Shown: one piece after another, positions 1 through 6,917 of the stretch | Layout: the number at the start of each line of letters is the position of its first letter | Position numbering within the stretch: position 1 is the stretch's first letter | NCBI GenBank assembly: GCA_030625465.1 | Contig: DAOUQS010000021.1 | Span: forward strand, 1 to 13,849 | From: Amylibacter sp. | GTDB taxonomy: Bacteria > Pseudomonadota > Alphaproteobacteria > Rhodobacterales > Rhodobacteraceae | Direction: 5' to 3' | Length of the DNA: 13,849 nucleotides | The notes under the pieces: model-generated | The model's input: only the letters and a program-made list of their open reading frames with translations | Database searches by the model: none | What the model was told of the DNA's origin: nothing | Translations under genes and position numbers: made by a program

Positions 1-1545
1 AATTTGCCGGGCTTTGTCTTCACCCACATCAAGAAACGCCGATATTTGCATCATATTGTCTTCGGGCGAATGTTTGTCCGAGATCGAATATAAATGCGGG
101 AAATTACGGTCGCGGATACGGTCGCTTTCAAACGCCAGATCCTGGCGTACGGTTGGCACAAGCCGAGCCAAAGCATCTTGCGAACTGTTCTCGTTTGCAA
201 TGCCTGACCGGATCGCGTGACCGCGGATATAATCATTGGTGAAACTACAGGCAATCTCTAGCGTTTTGACCGTGGCACGATCCCCGTAAAAATCATCCAG
301 AACATCAATATTGCCGGGATCGAGGCAGATCAGCAAACGGTCCGTTGCCATATCCTCATAAACCATGCGCACAAAAGACCGCCGGTGGCGCGCGCGTTTT
401 TCAAGCGTTTTTTCAATGCCGCCAACATTGGGCAACTGCGTATCGCTTTCATCGAATAAATACGTAACACCCTTGATGTTCAGCTGTTTCGTCACCGCAT
501 CCAGAAGCCGCTTTGCAACATGCCATTTTTTGCAGACCAGAATAAGCAGCTCGCGTTCGCGCCCGATACCTGCCTCTTTTTCCCAGAAACGTTGCGCATA
601 TCTGCGGCCATGCCGCCCGCGTTTTGTTAGATAGCTATATAGCTGACGGCCCTCGTTGGTGATGTTCAAATCAATATCCGGCCCGGAATACAACTGGCTT
701 AACCGCTCTTTCAACGCGGTCGCGTGGGATGAGATTTTACGCGCAAACAGATGTTCCTGTGACAAAAGCAATTCGTACTGGTCATTGAAAAATGTCACGG
801 GCATACCGTAATCCGAAAACATCAGAAACGTCAGGGTTTTAGATTCTATTTCGGTGGTCGGCACCAAATGACAGACCAGTGTTTGAAAAAATGTTTCATC
901 CGGAATCCATGTGGTTTTGAAAAACGGTATTACATCCGTGCGCTGCTTCACAAATGCCAGAATTGCCTCAACCGTTTTACGCCGCAAACACCACCATTGC
1001 GAGCCGATACGCATTTCAATATCTTTCGGTATTTTGCGCTTTATCCCCAGTTTTTGCTGGATATTAAGCGCGGCATAAAACAACCCCTTTTGCGTGCGTT
1101 CATTGAACCAGTGCCGGTAAACCAGACGTTCTTCTTTCAGGCCAACCTTGATCCAGTCAGAGCCAAAGAAATCTTCACATTCAACAAAATCCTTGTTGCG
1201 GTCTTCCAGAAACTTATGCGCATAGCTTGCCGGCTTGATCGCCATGCAATCACCCGAAACCATGTAGAAATGCGTCGCTGCCGGAAATGCCTGTTCGGCC
1301 GCTTTGATCGCATTCAGGGATGCCTGAACCAAAGACCATTCCCCCCAGCCGCATTTAACACTTTTGGCAAAAACCACATTTGGATTGTCGGCCAGTTCAT
1401 CCCTGATTTGTTGAAAATGCGCCGCAGAGGCGCTTGCATCGAAATGAATGGCAATAAAATCACCGGCGGCGGTTAAACCGTTTGCCTGGCGCACAATGGA
1501 AACAGGATCTTTGTGGCACAGTAGAATATACGCTATTTTAACCAT
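1..1545 (-). CDS. GT14-family (Core-2/I-branching, beta-1,6-N-acetylglucosaminyltransferase-like) glycosyltransferase, 3' end outside the window
   Basis: Reading the minus strand from the ATG at 1545 gives 515 uninterrupted codons to the window edge, so the C-terminus is missing. The N-terminal part (residues 1-230) looks like a Core-2/I-branching glycosyltransferase. It begins MVKIAYILLCHKDP and then has CGWGEWSLVQASL (65-77), FYMVSGDCMAIKP (93-105), RIGSQWWCLRRKT (179-191) and TWIPDETFFQTLV (212-224). Such enzymes transfer a sugar, typically GlcNAc, from a nucleotide sugar; the actual donor and acceptor are unknown here. Residues of about 240-515 are not part of the classical GT14 fold and match a C-terminal extension I recall from Rhodobacterales homologues, but its function is unknown. 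No signal peptide is seen, so action on the cytoplasmic face is likely. No clear Shine-Dalgarno lies before the ATG. The gene is divergent from a sulfotransferase, which suggests a role in a sulfated surface polysaccharide (inference). Confidence 0.85.
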   Translation of the reverse strand, partial: MVKIAYILLCHKDPVSIVRQANGLTAAGDFIAIHFDASASAAHFQQIRDELADNPNVVFAKSVKCGWGEWSLVQASLNAIKAAEQAFPAATHFYMVSGDCMAIKPASYAHKFLEDRNKDFVECEDFFGSDWIKVGLKEERLVYRHWFNERTQKGLFYAALNIQQKLGIKRKIPKDIEMRIGSQWWCLRRKTVEAILAFVKQRTDVIPFFKTTWIPDETFFQTLVCHLVPTTEIESKTLTFLMFSDYGMPVTFFNDQYELLLSQEHLFARKISSHATALKERLSQLYSGPDIDLNITNEGRQLYSYLTKRGRHGRRYAQRFWEKEAGIGRERELLILVCKKWHVAKRLLDAVTKQLNIKGVTYLFDESDTQLPNVGGIEKTLEKRARHRRSFVRMVYEDMATDRLLICLDPGNIDVLDDFYGDRATVKTLEIACSFTNDYIRGHAIRSGIANENSSQDALARLVPTVRQDLAFESDRIRDRNFPHLYSISDKHSPEDNMMQISAFLDVGEDKARQI

Positions 1546-1550
1546 TTTAA

Positions 1551-1620
1551 CTGCTTAACCTTTGCCCCGGGCCTGACCCAATTCGGGAAACCGCTTTTTC
1601 TTGGCTTTTCGCTGCTTAAC
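1551..1620. repeat. 9-bp direct repeat pair in the divergent spacer
   Basis: The sequence CTGCTTAAC occurs at 1551-1559 and again at 1612-1620, 61 bp apart, in the 130-bp spacer between the divergent glycosyltransferase and sulfotransferase genes. Repeated short boxes in a divergent promoter region could be regulator sites. Two copies of a 9-mer could also be chance. Confidence 0.25.
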
Positions 1621-1675
1621 AGATAAGTCTGTAGCGGTAAAATGCTAATAAAAGCATATATGAAAGGTAGCAGGT

Positions 1676-2479
1676 ATGGGGTTCCCCGGGGTTTGGATGA
1701 CTGAAAGTCAAAGCGTTGTGTACCGCGTCATTCCGAAATGCGCATGTTCAACCATCGGGCAAATCATGTTCTATTCCGATCATGGCCGGTTTTTTGACGG
1801 TGATATTCACGATGCCAAAAGCGGCATTCACAAATGGGGTATCGAAGACAGCCAGCATTTAATCACCGACAAGGTGACATCGCAGGAAACCTATACGTTC
1901 ACTTGCGTGCGCAATCCCTACACGCGGGTTTTATCCGCATTCTTTGATAAAATATGCGGCACCCAGCGCAACGGGAAGCGCTATCGCGGCAATCTTGTGC
2001 CAAAACTGTCCCGCCAGTACGGCGTGGAAACAGATGGCGAATTCGACCAGATAAAATCGTTCCGCCGCTTCTTGCTATTCGCCCGTGACACCATCACATA
2101 TCGCCGCCCGATGGACCCGGATATTCACTGGTCGGCAGTATCAGGGCATGCATCCACATTGATAAAAAACGGTGGGCGGTACAATAAAATCATCGCAACC
2201 GAGGATTTCAAAGTAGGTATGAAAGAGGTGATGAAAAACATCGACGCCAATCATGCGCTGGATATAGACACCATGCCACGCTTTAACGAAAGCGAAGGCC
2301 ACGGCCCCAAACGCGCCCACCCGGTTGAGGATTACTTTGACGATCTATCCATGCATCTGGTCTACGAGATATACAAACGCGATTTCGTTCTGTTCAAATA
2401 CGACCCACAAGACCCCGGCAATAAAATGCCCGTAGGTGAGGTGGATTTGGATGAGGTTCACGCTAAGTTGGGGGAGTAG
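1676..2479 (+). CDS. Sulfotransferase family protein (PAPS-dependent, family 2-like)
   Basis: This 267-residue protein is a probable carbohydrate sulfotransferase, moving sulfate from PAPS to a glycan hydroxyl. The 5'-phosphosulfate loop is visible as VIPKCACSTIGQI (residues 18-30), and the 3'-phosphate-binding segment as CVRNPYTRVLSAFFDKI (77-93). These two motifs at this spacing are the family hallmark. The length is normal and there is no signal peptide or clear membrane segment. The ATG at 1676 has a purine-rich Shine-Dalgarno (AAGGTAG, about 1664-1670); an in-frame ATG at 1697 is a weaker alternative. It is divergent from the GT14-family enzyme, and the two together suggest sulfated exopolysaccharide or another sulfated surface glycan. 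The acceptor cannot be read from sequence. The PIN-domain gene starts just past its stop codon. Confidence 0.85.
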   Translation: MGFPGVWMTESQSVVYRVIPKCACSTIGQIMFYSDHGRFFDGDIHDAKSGIHKWGIEDSQHLITDKVTSQETYTFTCVRNPYTRVLSAFFDKICGTQRNGKRYRGNLVPKLSRQYGVETDGEFDQIKSFRRFLLFARDTITYRRPMDPDIHWSAVSGHASTLIKNGGRYNKIIATEDFKVGMKEVMKNIDANHALDIDTMPRFNESEGHGPKRAHPVEDYFDDLSMHLVYEIYKRDFVLFKYDPQDPGNKMPVGEVDLDEVHAKLGE

Positions 2480-2495
2480 AGTGGGGCTTGCCGAT

Positions 2496-4139
2496 ATGAC
2501 ACAGGAACTACATCTCATCGCGGACACCAATATCTTTTTCGAGTGTAAGAATTTGGAAGACTTGCCTTGGCAGGATTTGGATGGTGATCCAGTCGTTATC
2601 CTTCTGACCAAACCAGTTCTTGATGAGATTGATAAGCACAAGAGATCAAACGGCCGAACCAGAGATCGGGCTTTAAAGATATTCACGCGTGTTCGCACTA
2701 TGATAAAAGATGAGGTTGATGAGGGCATCATTCGTTTGGCAAGCCCGCAAGTTATTCTGCGATTACTGTCAAATACAACGCCTGATCCTACGCTTGATGG
2801 TGCGCTGGATTACACCAAGAATGATGATCGCTTGGTAGGCATCCTATCCACGCTCAACAGTGAAGGCGGTGCGCCAGTTCAGCTATTAACCCACGACACA
2901 GGCCCAGCATCTTCTGCAAAAGGTTTTGGTCTTCCTTGCTATCTAATTCCCGATCAGTGGTTGCGCCCACCGCAACAGACTAAGGACCAAAAAGCCATTT
3001 CAGAGCTAAAAGAAGAATTGGATAAGTACAAGACGCAGGAACCAAAGATCACTGGCACCGTTATGGGACCACAGAAGAATACTTTTAGCATCACACGCCA
3101 AAGGGAAACCCCCTTAACCGCGACCCAGATTGATGCGGCACTTAAAGCACTGGAAGCGAAGCATCCTATGCGTATTAATTTCGATGTGACACCCCCGAAA
3201 AAGAAAGGTCACTTCTCTGGTCGAATTGATGAAATTAGTTTTGGCGCACCATCGCAAGAGGAGGTCGAAACGTATCAGGAATCAAGCTATCCAAAATGGC
3301 TTGGGGCCTGTCGCCGCGTGATGGAGGGGATGCACGAGCAGGGTAGCGTGCATTCAGAGCGGATTTCTGTAAAGATCAAACTAAGAAATGAAGGGACACG
3401 ACCAGCGCTTAACGCTTATGTTGATTTTCGGTGCGAGGGTGGGTGTCTTATATATAGACCAAGCCAAGATGAAGATGCGCAGGAAGCTGACACATCAAAC
3501 ACGGTTGGCGCGGTTCAACACCTGACTACACGCTTGCCGCTCCCCCCAGAGGCGCCGAAGTTTACGCAATCTGTGAAGACGGTACTGGAAGCACCTGCGA
3601 AGACAGGAGGTGCCCTCAAAGGAATCGATATAGCGACACTTGGTATTGGAAATGCTGCAATGAAGCACTTAGACGCATTAGGCACTAACCAGAGGCAATT
3701 AGAACAAGCCATAAATCCGTTTGGTTCCAGTAGTATGCTGTCGGCGATTGATAAATTGGGTTCATTCAATCAGGTGTTGAAGATGGGTTCTAACTCCTCA
3801 AGCCCTTCACGCTTGTACGATTTTCATACCATTGAACCTATCGCCTCTATGGTATCCAAGCCTCACGACCCAGAAGGCTTTTACTATAAGCATTGGCGGG
3901 AGGGGGAGCCGCTCGAAAGCGGCGGATTGACTTGTGACCGGTGGCGGCATCATTCCGAAACAGAAATATTTGAACTTCAGGTGATCATGACTGGTTCAGA
4001 AACAGTTAATGGCGTTATGACCTGTAGTGTCCATGCTGAAAACCTAACTGACCCATTCGAGTTAAAGGTAGCTTTTAAGCGCAGAGTTGAGGAGCGCGAT
4101 CTACAAGAAGATTTGAACTTCCTCGTTGAAAATTGCTGA
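2496..4139 (+). CDS. PIN-domain protein with large uncharacterised C-terminal region
   Basis: This protein has 547 residues from the ATG at 2496. A GTG at 2481 is an alternative start, with a better Shine-Dalgarno (GGGGGAG, 2470-2476) lying inside the end of the sulfotransferase gene. Residues 1-155 form a PIN nuclease domain: strand and first acid in HLIADTNIFFE (D10), then KPVLDEIDKHK (E44), NDDRLVGI (D110/D111) and LLTHDTGP (D134). That is the full acidic set expected for a metal-dependent ribonuclease. Residues 165-182 are charged and helical (KAISELKEELDKYK), possibly a linker coil. The remainder, about 190-547, I do not recognise. It contains beta-rich stretches such as ISVKIKLRNEGTRPALNAYVDF and VNGVMTCSVHAENLTDPFELKVAF that resemble beta-sandwich domains. 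Codon use, including repeated AGA and TTA, looks unlike the neighbours, hinting at acquisition. No antitoxin-like small gene is adjacent, so a classical VapBC pair is unlikely. RNA target and role are unknown. Confidence 0.8.
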   Translation: MTQELHLIADTNIFFECKNLEDLPWQDLDGDPVVILLTKPVLDEIDKHKRSNGRTRDRALKIFTRVRTMIKDEVDEGIIRLASPQVILRLLSNTTPDPTLDGALDYTKNDDRLVGILSTLNSEGGAPVQLLTHDTGPASSAKGFGLPCYLIPDQWLRPPQQTKDQKAISELKEELDKYKTQEPKITGTVMGPQKNTFSITRQRETPLTATQIDAALKALEAKHPMRINFDVTPPKKKGHFSGRIDEISFGAPSQEEVETYQESSYPKWLGACRRVMEGMHEQGSVHSERISVKIKLRNEGTRPALNAYVDFRCEGGCLIYRPSQDEDAQEADTSNTVGAVQHLTTRLPLPPEAPKFTQSVKTVLEAPAKTGGALKGIDIATLGIGNAAMKHLDALGTNQRQLEQAINPFGSSSMLSAIDKLGSFNQVLKMGSNSSSPSRLYDFHTIEPIASMVSKPHDPEGFYYKHWREGEPLESGGLTCDRWRHHSETEIFELQVIMTGSETVNGVMTCSVHAENLTDPFELKVAFKRRVEERDLQEDLNFLVENC

Positions 4140-4168
4140 CTTGAATAGCTTGTCGCGATGTTAAAACC

Positions 4169-4189
4169 GTAATTATACTTTTGTAATTA
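4169..4189. repeat. AT-rich 7-bp direct repeat between convergent genes
   Basis: GTAATTA occurs at 4169-4175 and 4183-4189. Because TAATTA is itself self-complementary, the stretch can also be drawn as a 6-bp hairpin with an 8-nt loop. It sits in the 100-bp spacer between the PIN gene and the converging adenosine kinase gene. No GC-rich stem with a T-run terminator is visible in this spacer on either strand. Confidence 0.3.
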
Positions 4190-4239
4190 ACAAACCACTA
4201 CGACACCTTAACCCTATGCCCCAGTCGGGACATTGCCGT

Positions 4240-5235
4240 TTACATCAACTTATTATCCCCAAACAGCTCTTTCAAATCCATTGCAGGACGCGCACCCATA
4301 TGACTGATCGCCTCGGCCGCCGCTACGCAGCCCATGGTGCCGCATGCCATCAAATCGCGTCCGTTTGTCAGTCCGAACAAAAAGCCCGCTGCAAACAAAT
4401 CACCCGCACCTGTTGCATCAACCACCTTTGTTGCCGTCGCAGGTGCATGGATTTTCTGGCCACCATTCAAAATATAGGCCCCTTTTGCACTTGCGGTGCA
4501 GGCCACGGTTTCAACTTCAGTCGCAGCAATTTCCATTGCCGCATCCAGCGTTTCCGTTTGATACAAAGCCTGCATTTCATGTTCGTTACAAAACAGCAGA
4601 TCGACATATTCGCGCACCAGAACCCGAAACGCATCACGGTGACGTTCAACACAAAATGGATCGGACAGCGTTAGCGCCACTTTGCCACCCACAGCTTTTG
4701 CCGCCTCGATCGCGCTGACAAAAGCCGCCTGATTGGCCGGGCTGTCAAACAGATAGCCCTCCAGATAGACCCAATCAGTATCCGCCAGCATATCCATATC
4801 CAGATCATCCGCAGATAATTCGCACGACACGCCCAGATAGGTATTCATCGACCGCTCACCATCGGGTGTCACCAGGATCAGGCAGCGCCCGGTTTCATTT
4901 GGATGATCACTGGGTGCCTGTTTGGTTGCAAAGTCGGTGCCCTGCGCCTGAATATCATGTGCGAAAATATTGCCCAGCTGATCATCACGCACCTTCGCCA
5001 TAAAGCCCGTGCGCCCGCCAAGGGCCGCAATACCTGCGATGGTATTGGCGCCCGATCCGCCCGACACTTCTTGTGCCGCTGCCATCTTGCCGTAAAGCTC
5101 TGCCGCACGATCTGTATCGATTAATTGCATCACACCTTTGTCGATGCCCGCCTCGGCCAAAAAGCTGTCATCACAATGGGCCAGAACATCTACCAATGCG
5201 TTGCCTACACCCACGATTTGATACTTTTTAGTCAT
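4240..5235 (-). CDS. Adenosine kinase (PfkB/ribokinase-family carbohydrate kinase)
   Basis: This 331-residue PfkB-family kinase probably phosphorylates adenosine to AMP with ATP in the cytoplasm (purine salvage). Visible motifs are GVGNALVDVLA (residues 9-19), SGGSGANTIAGIAALGG (58-74, substrate-binding glycines), NEHE (217-220) and the second PfkB signature DATGAGDLFAAGFL (273-286), with catalytic Asp279. The length fits adenosine kinases and related sugar kinases. Assignment to adenosine rather than another sugar rests on overall resemblance to proteins annotated this way in Rhodobacterales, so substrate is less sure than family. Its ATG overlaps the TGA of nth (ATGA at 5232-5235), and its Shine-Dalgarno GAGGAG lies within the last nth codons, so translation is probably coupled. 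No convincing intrinsic terminator follows. Confidence 0.85.
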   Translation of the reverse strand: MTKKYQIVGVGNALVDVLAHCDDSFLAEAGIDKGVMQLIDTDRAAELYGKMAAAQEVSGGSGANTIAGIAALGGRTGFMAKVRDDQLGNIFAHDIQAQGTDFATKQAPSDHPNETGRCLILVTPDGERSMNTYLGVSCELSADDLDMDMLADTDWVYLEGYLFDSPANQAAFVSAIEAAKAVGGKVALTLSDPFCVERHRDAFRVLVREYVDLLFCNEHEMQALYQTETLDAAMEIAATEVETVACTASAKGAYILNGGQKIHAPATATKVVDATGAGDLFAAGFLFGLTNGRDLMACGTMGCVAAAEAISHMGARPAMDLKELFGDNKLM

Positions 5236-5876
5236 AATGTCTTCTCCTCATAGGGACAAAGGTCCCTGATTAAACAATTCGCACAAACCGGCTTGCGCGC
5301 CTTACAAACATAACGCCCGTGCAAGATCATCCAGTGATGCGCGTGGTGTTGAAATTCCGCAGGGATATGATCCTCGATTGCGCGTTCGACCTGCACCACA
5401 TCCTTGCCCACCGCAACCCCTGTGCGATTGCCAAAGCGCAAAATATGCGTATCCACCGCCTGGGTCGGTTGCTTGAACCACATGTTCAGCACCACATTGG
5501 CGGTTTTGCGCCCTACACCCGGCAGGCTTTCAAGGGCAGCACGAGATGACGGCACGATGCCCGCGTAATCATCCACCAGAATTTGGCTGGCCTTCATCAC
5601 ATTCTTGGCTTTTTGCCTGAATAGCCCGATGGTTTTGATATGTTCTGTCAGCGCATCAATGCCCAGATCCAGCATTTTTTGCGGCGTATCCACCTTGGCA
5701 AACAAAGCTTCTGTCGCCTTGTTCACGCCCACATCAGTGGCTTGTGCAGACAGGGCCACAGCCACCACCAGCGTATAGGCGTTGGTATGGTTCAGCTCTC
5801 CTTTCGGCTCAGGCTCTTCGGCCTGAAAGCGACGGAATATTTCGCTGATCGTGTGATAGTCCAGTTGTTTTACCAT
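5232..5876 (-). CDS. nth: Endonuclease III (DNA glycosylase/AP lyase)
   Basis: This 214-residue enzyme excises oxidised pyrimidines from DNA and cleaves the abasic site in base excision repair. The sequence shows the helix-hairpin-helix LPGVGRKTANVVL (residues 118-130) with catalytic Lys124, catalytic Asp142 in VDTHILRF, and the [4Fe-4S] cluster motif C-x6-C-x2-C-x5-C at Cys191, 198, 201 and 207. The start was set at the ATG at 5876 (MVKQLDYHTI) because the frame upstream codes for unconserved sequence and overlaps the divergent methyltransferase gene. No strong Shine-Dalgarno is visible. It is first in an operon with adenosine kinase and divergent from an Ada-like repair gene, placing two DNA-repair genes back to back over a spacer of about 93 bp. 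Confidence 0.95.
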   Translation of the reverse strand: MVKQLDYHTISEIFRRFQAEEPEPKGELNHTNAYTLVVAVALSAQATDVGVNKATEALFAKVDTPQKMLDLGIDALTEHIKTIGLFRQKAKNVMKASQILVDDYAGIVPSSRAALESLPGVGRKTANVVLNMWFKQPTQAVDTHILRFGNRTGVAVGKDVVQVERAIEDHIPAEFQHHAHHWMILHGRYVCKARKPVCANCLIRDLCPYEEKTL

Positions 5877-5969
5877 GCTTAGGCTTGTGGCACATGACGC
5901 GCACAAGGCCAAGCCATAACCAGCAAGAAACGGGTGGCAGTTCCGGCGCACTTGCCGCATGATCCTGAC

Positions 5970-6800
5970 ATGACCCATGACCCTTATCATTACGCCCTGA
6001 TTGCACGCGCAATTGACCACATCGGTGACACGGTGCAAGAGCAGCCGAAACTGAATGATGTCGCTGCCGCCGTTGGTCTGTCACCAATGCATTTCCAGCG
6101 GGTGTTTTCACAATGGGCAGGCGTCAGCCCGAAGCGGTTTCAGCAATACCTGACGCTTAATCACGCCAAAACCCTGCTGCATGACCGTTTCACCGTACTG
6201 GAAGCCAGCCATGAAACCGGTCTGTCCAGCAGCAGTCGTTTACATGATTTGTTCCTGAAATGGGAAGCGATGAGTCCGGGGGAATATGCCGGCAAAGGTG
6301 CAGGTCTTGTGATTACTTACGGCTTTTTTCAATCCCCTTTCGGCGAAATGCTGGTAATGGGCACGAAGCGCGGCATATGCGGCCTTGGGTTCACATCCCA
6401 AATCGGCCAAGAGCATTCACTGGCAGATTTAAAATCGCGCTGGCCCAACGCCACATTTATCGAAGACCCGGACAATCTGGATGTCTCGGCGCTATTGGAC
6501 GAAGACAAGGCCGCCAAGCTGCACCTGATCGGCGCTCCATTTCAAATCAAGGTCTGGGAAGCACTTTTGCGGGTGCCTTCCGGCCAAATCACCACCTATA
6601 GCGAAATTGCACAATCCATCGGGCATCCCAAGGCGGTTCGCGCGGTCGGAACCGCTGTCGGGCGCAACCCGATCAGCTGGTTGATACCTTGCCACCGCGC
6701 TTTGCGTAAATCGGGGGGATTGGGTGGGTACCATTGGGGGCTTCCAGTGAAAAGAGCATTGCTTGCATGGGAATCCGCGCGTTTAGAGGCGCAGGAATAG
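5970..6800 (+). CDS. AraC-type HTH / methylated-DNA-protein-cysteine S-methyltransferase (Ada-like, lacking the N-terminal phosphotriester domain)
   Basis: This 276-residue fusion has an AraC-type helix-turn-helix domain at residues 8-108 (KLNDVAAAVGLSPMHFQRVFSQWAG, then a second HTH ending MSPGEYAGKG). An O6-alkylguanine-DNA alkyltransferase domain follows at about 115-272. The acceptor is Cys241 in the PCHR motif (240-243). FGEMLVMGTKRGICGLGF marks the start of the domain, and VPSGQITTYSEIA with AVRAVGTAVGRNP forms the DNA-binding helix region. E. coli Ada carries an extra N-terminal zinc domain that repairs methylphosphotriesters and switches on transcription. That domain is absent here, so the protein surely could transfer alkyl groups from O6-alkylguanine, but how it would sense damage as a regulator is unclear. 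The ATG at 5970 is preferred over an in-frame GTG at 5934, since family proteins begin near this HTH. Confidence 0.9.
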   Translation: MTHDPYHYALIARAIDHIGDTVQEQPKLNDVAAAVGLSPMHFQRVFSQWAGVSPKRFQQYLTLNHAKTLLHDRFTVLEASHETGLSSSSRLHDLFLKWEAMSPGEYAGKGAGLVITYGFFQSPFGEMLVMGTKRGICGLGFTSQIGQEHSLADLKSRWPNATFIEDPDNLDVSALLDEDKAAKLHLIGAPFQIKVWEALLRVPSGQITTYSEIAQSIGHPKAVRAVGTAVGRNPISWLIPCHRALRKSGGLGGYHWGLPVKRALLAWESARLEAQE

Positions 6801-6836
6801 GCGTGAATTCCAGTGCGCAAGAACATGCCATTTTAC

Positions 6837-6853
6837 GATTATTTTCAATAATC
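6837..6853. repeat. Perfect 7-bp inverted repeat downstream of the methyltransferase gene
   Basis: GATTATT (6837-6843) and AATAATC (6847-6853) are perfect reverse complements around a 3-nt centre. It is AT-rich and not followed by a T-run, so it is not a typical terminator. It may be an operator half of the OmpA-lipoprotein promoter region. Confidence 0.35.
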
Positions 6854-6855
6854 CC

Positions 6856-6886
6856 TTGTAAATCATGCTCTACGTGCCTTTATTAT
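6856..6886 (+). promoter_or_regulatory. Possible promoter of the OmpA-family lipoprotein gene
   Basis: TTGTAA at 6856-6861 is a fair -35 box. AT-rich candidates for a -10 follow at 6879-6884 (TTTATT, 17-bp spacing) or 6881-6886 (TATTAT, 19-bp spacing). Both overlap the left arm of a perfect palindrome. The match is moderate and the call is tentative. Confidence 0.3.
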
Positions 6887-6901
6887 TTACAAAATAATAA
6901 A
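6879..6901. repeat. Perfect 10-bp AT-only inverted repeat upstream of the lipoprotein gene
   Basis: TTTATTATTT (6879-6888) is the exact reverse complement of AAATAATAAA (6892-6901), with ACA between. It lies 16 bp before the ATG at 6918 and overlaps the presumed -10/transcription start area. It could be an operator, a leader hairpin, or an AT-rich upstream element. Confidence 0.5.
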
Positions 6902-6917
6902 AAAACATGAGGCAGCA

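Noticed and set aside
868..1476. Plus-strand open frame of 202 codons
   Set aside because: It lies fully opposite the GT14-family gene, whose minus-strand frame carries clear family motifs. The plus-strand translation is rich in Arg, Cys and Phe without motifs.
1536..1560. TTAACC-type boxes resembling CtrA sites at the glycosyltransferase start
   Set aside because: The TTAA units are spaced 4-5 bp apart, not the 7 bp of the full CtrA motif, and the region is AT-rich enough for chance matches.
2496..4139. VapBC-type toxin-antitoxin module
   Set aside because: The PIN protein is about four times the usual VapC length, and no small DNA-binding antitoxin gene adjoins it.
5877..6038. N-terminal extension of nth
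   Set aside because: The extra 54 residues look like random sequence, overlap the divergent methyltransferase gene, and are not part of the endonuclease III fold.
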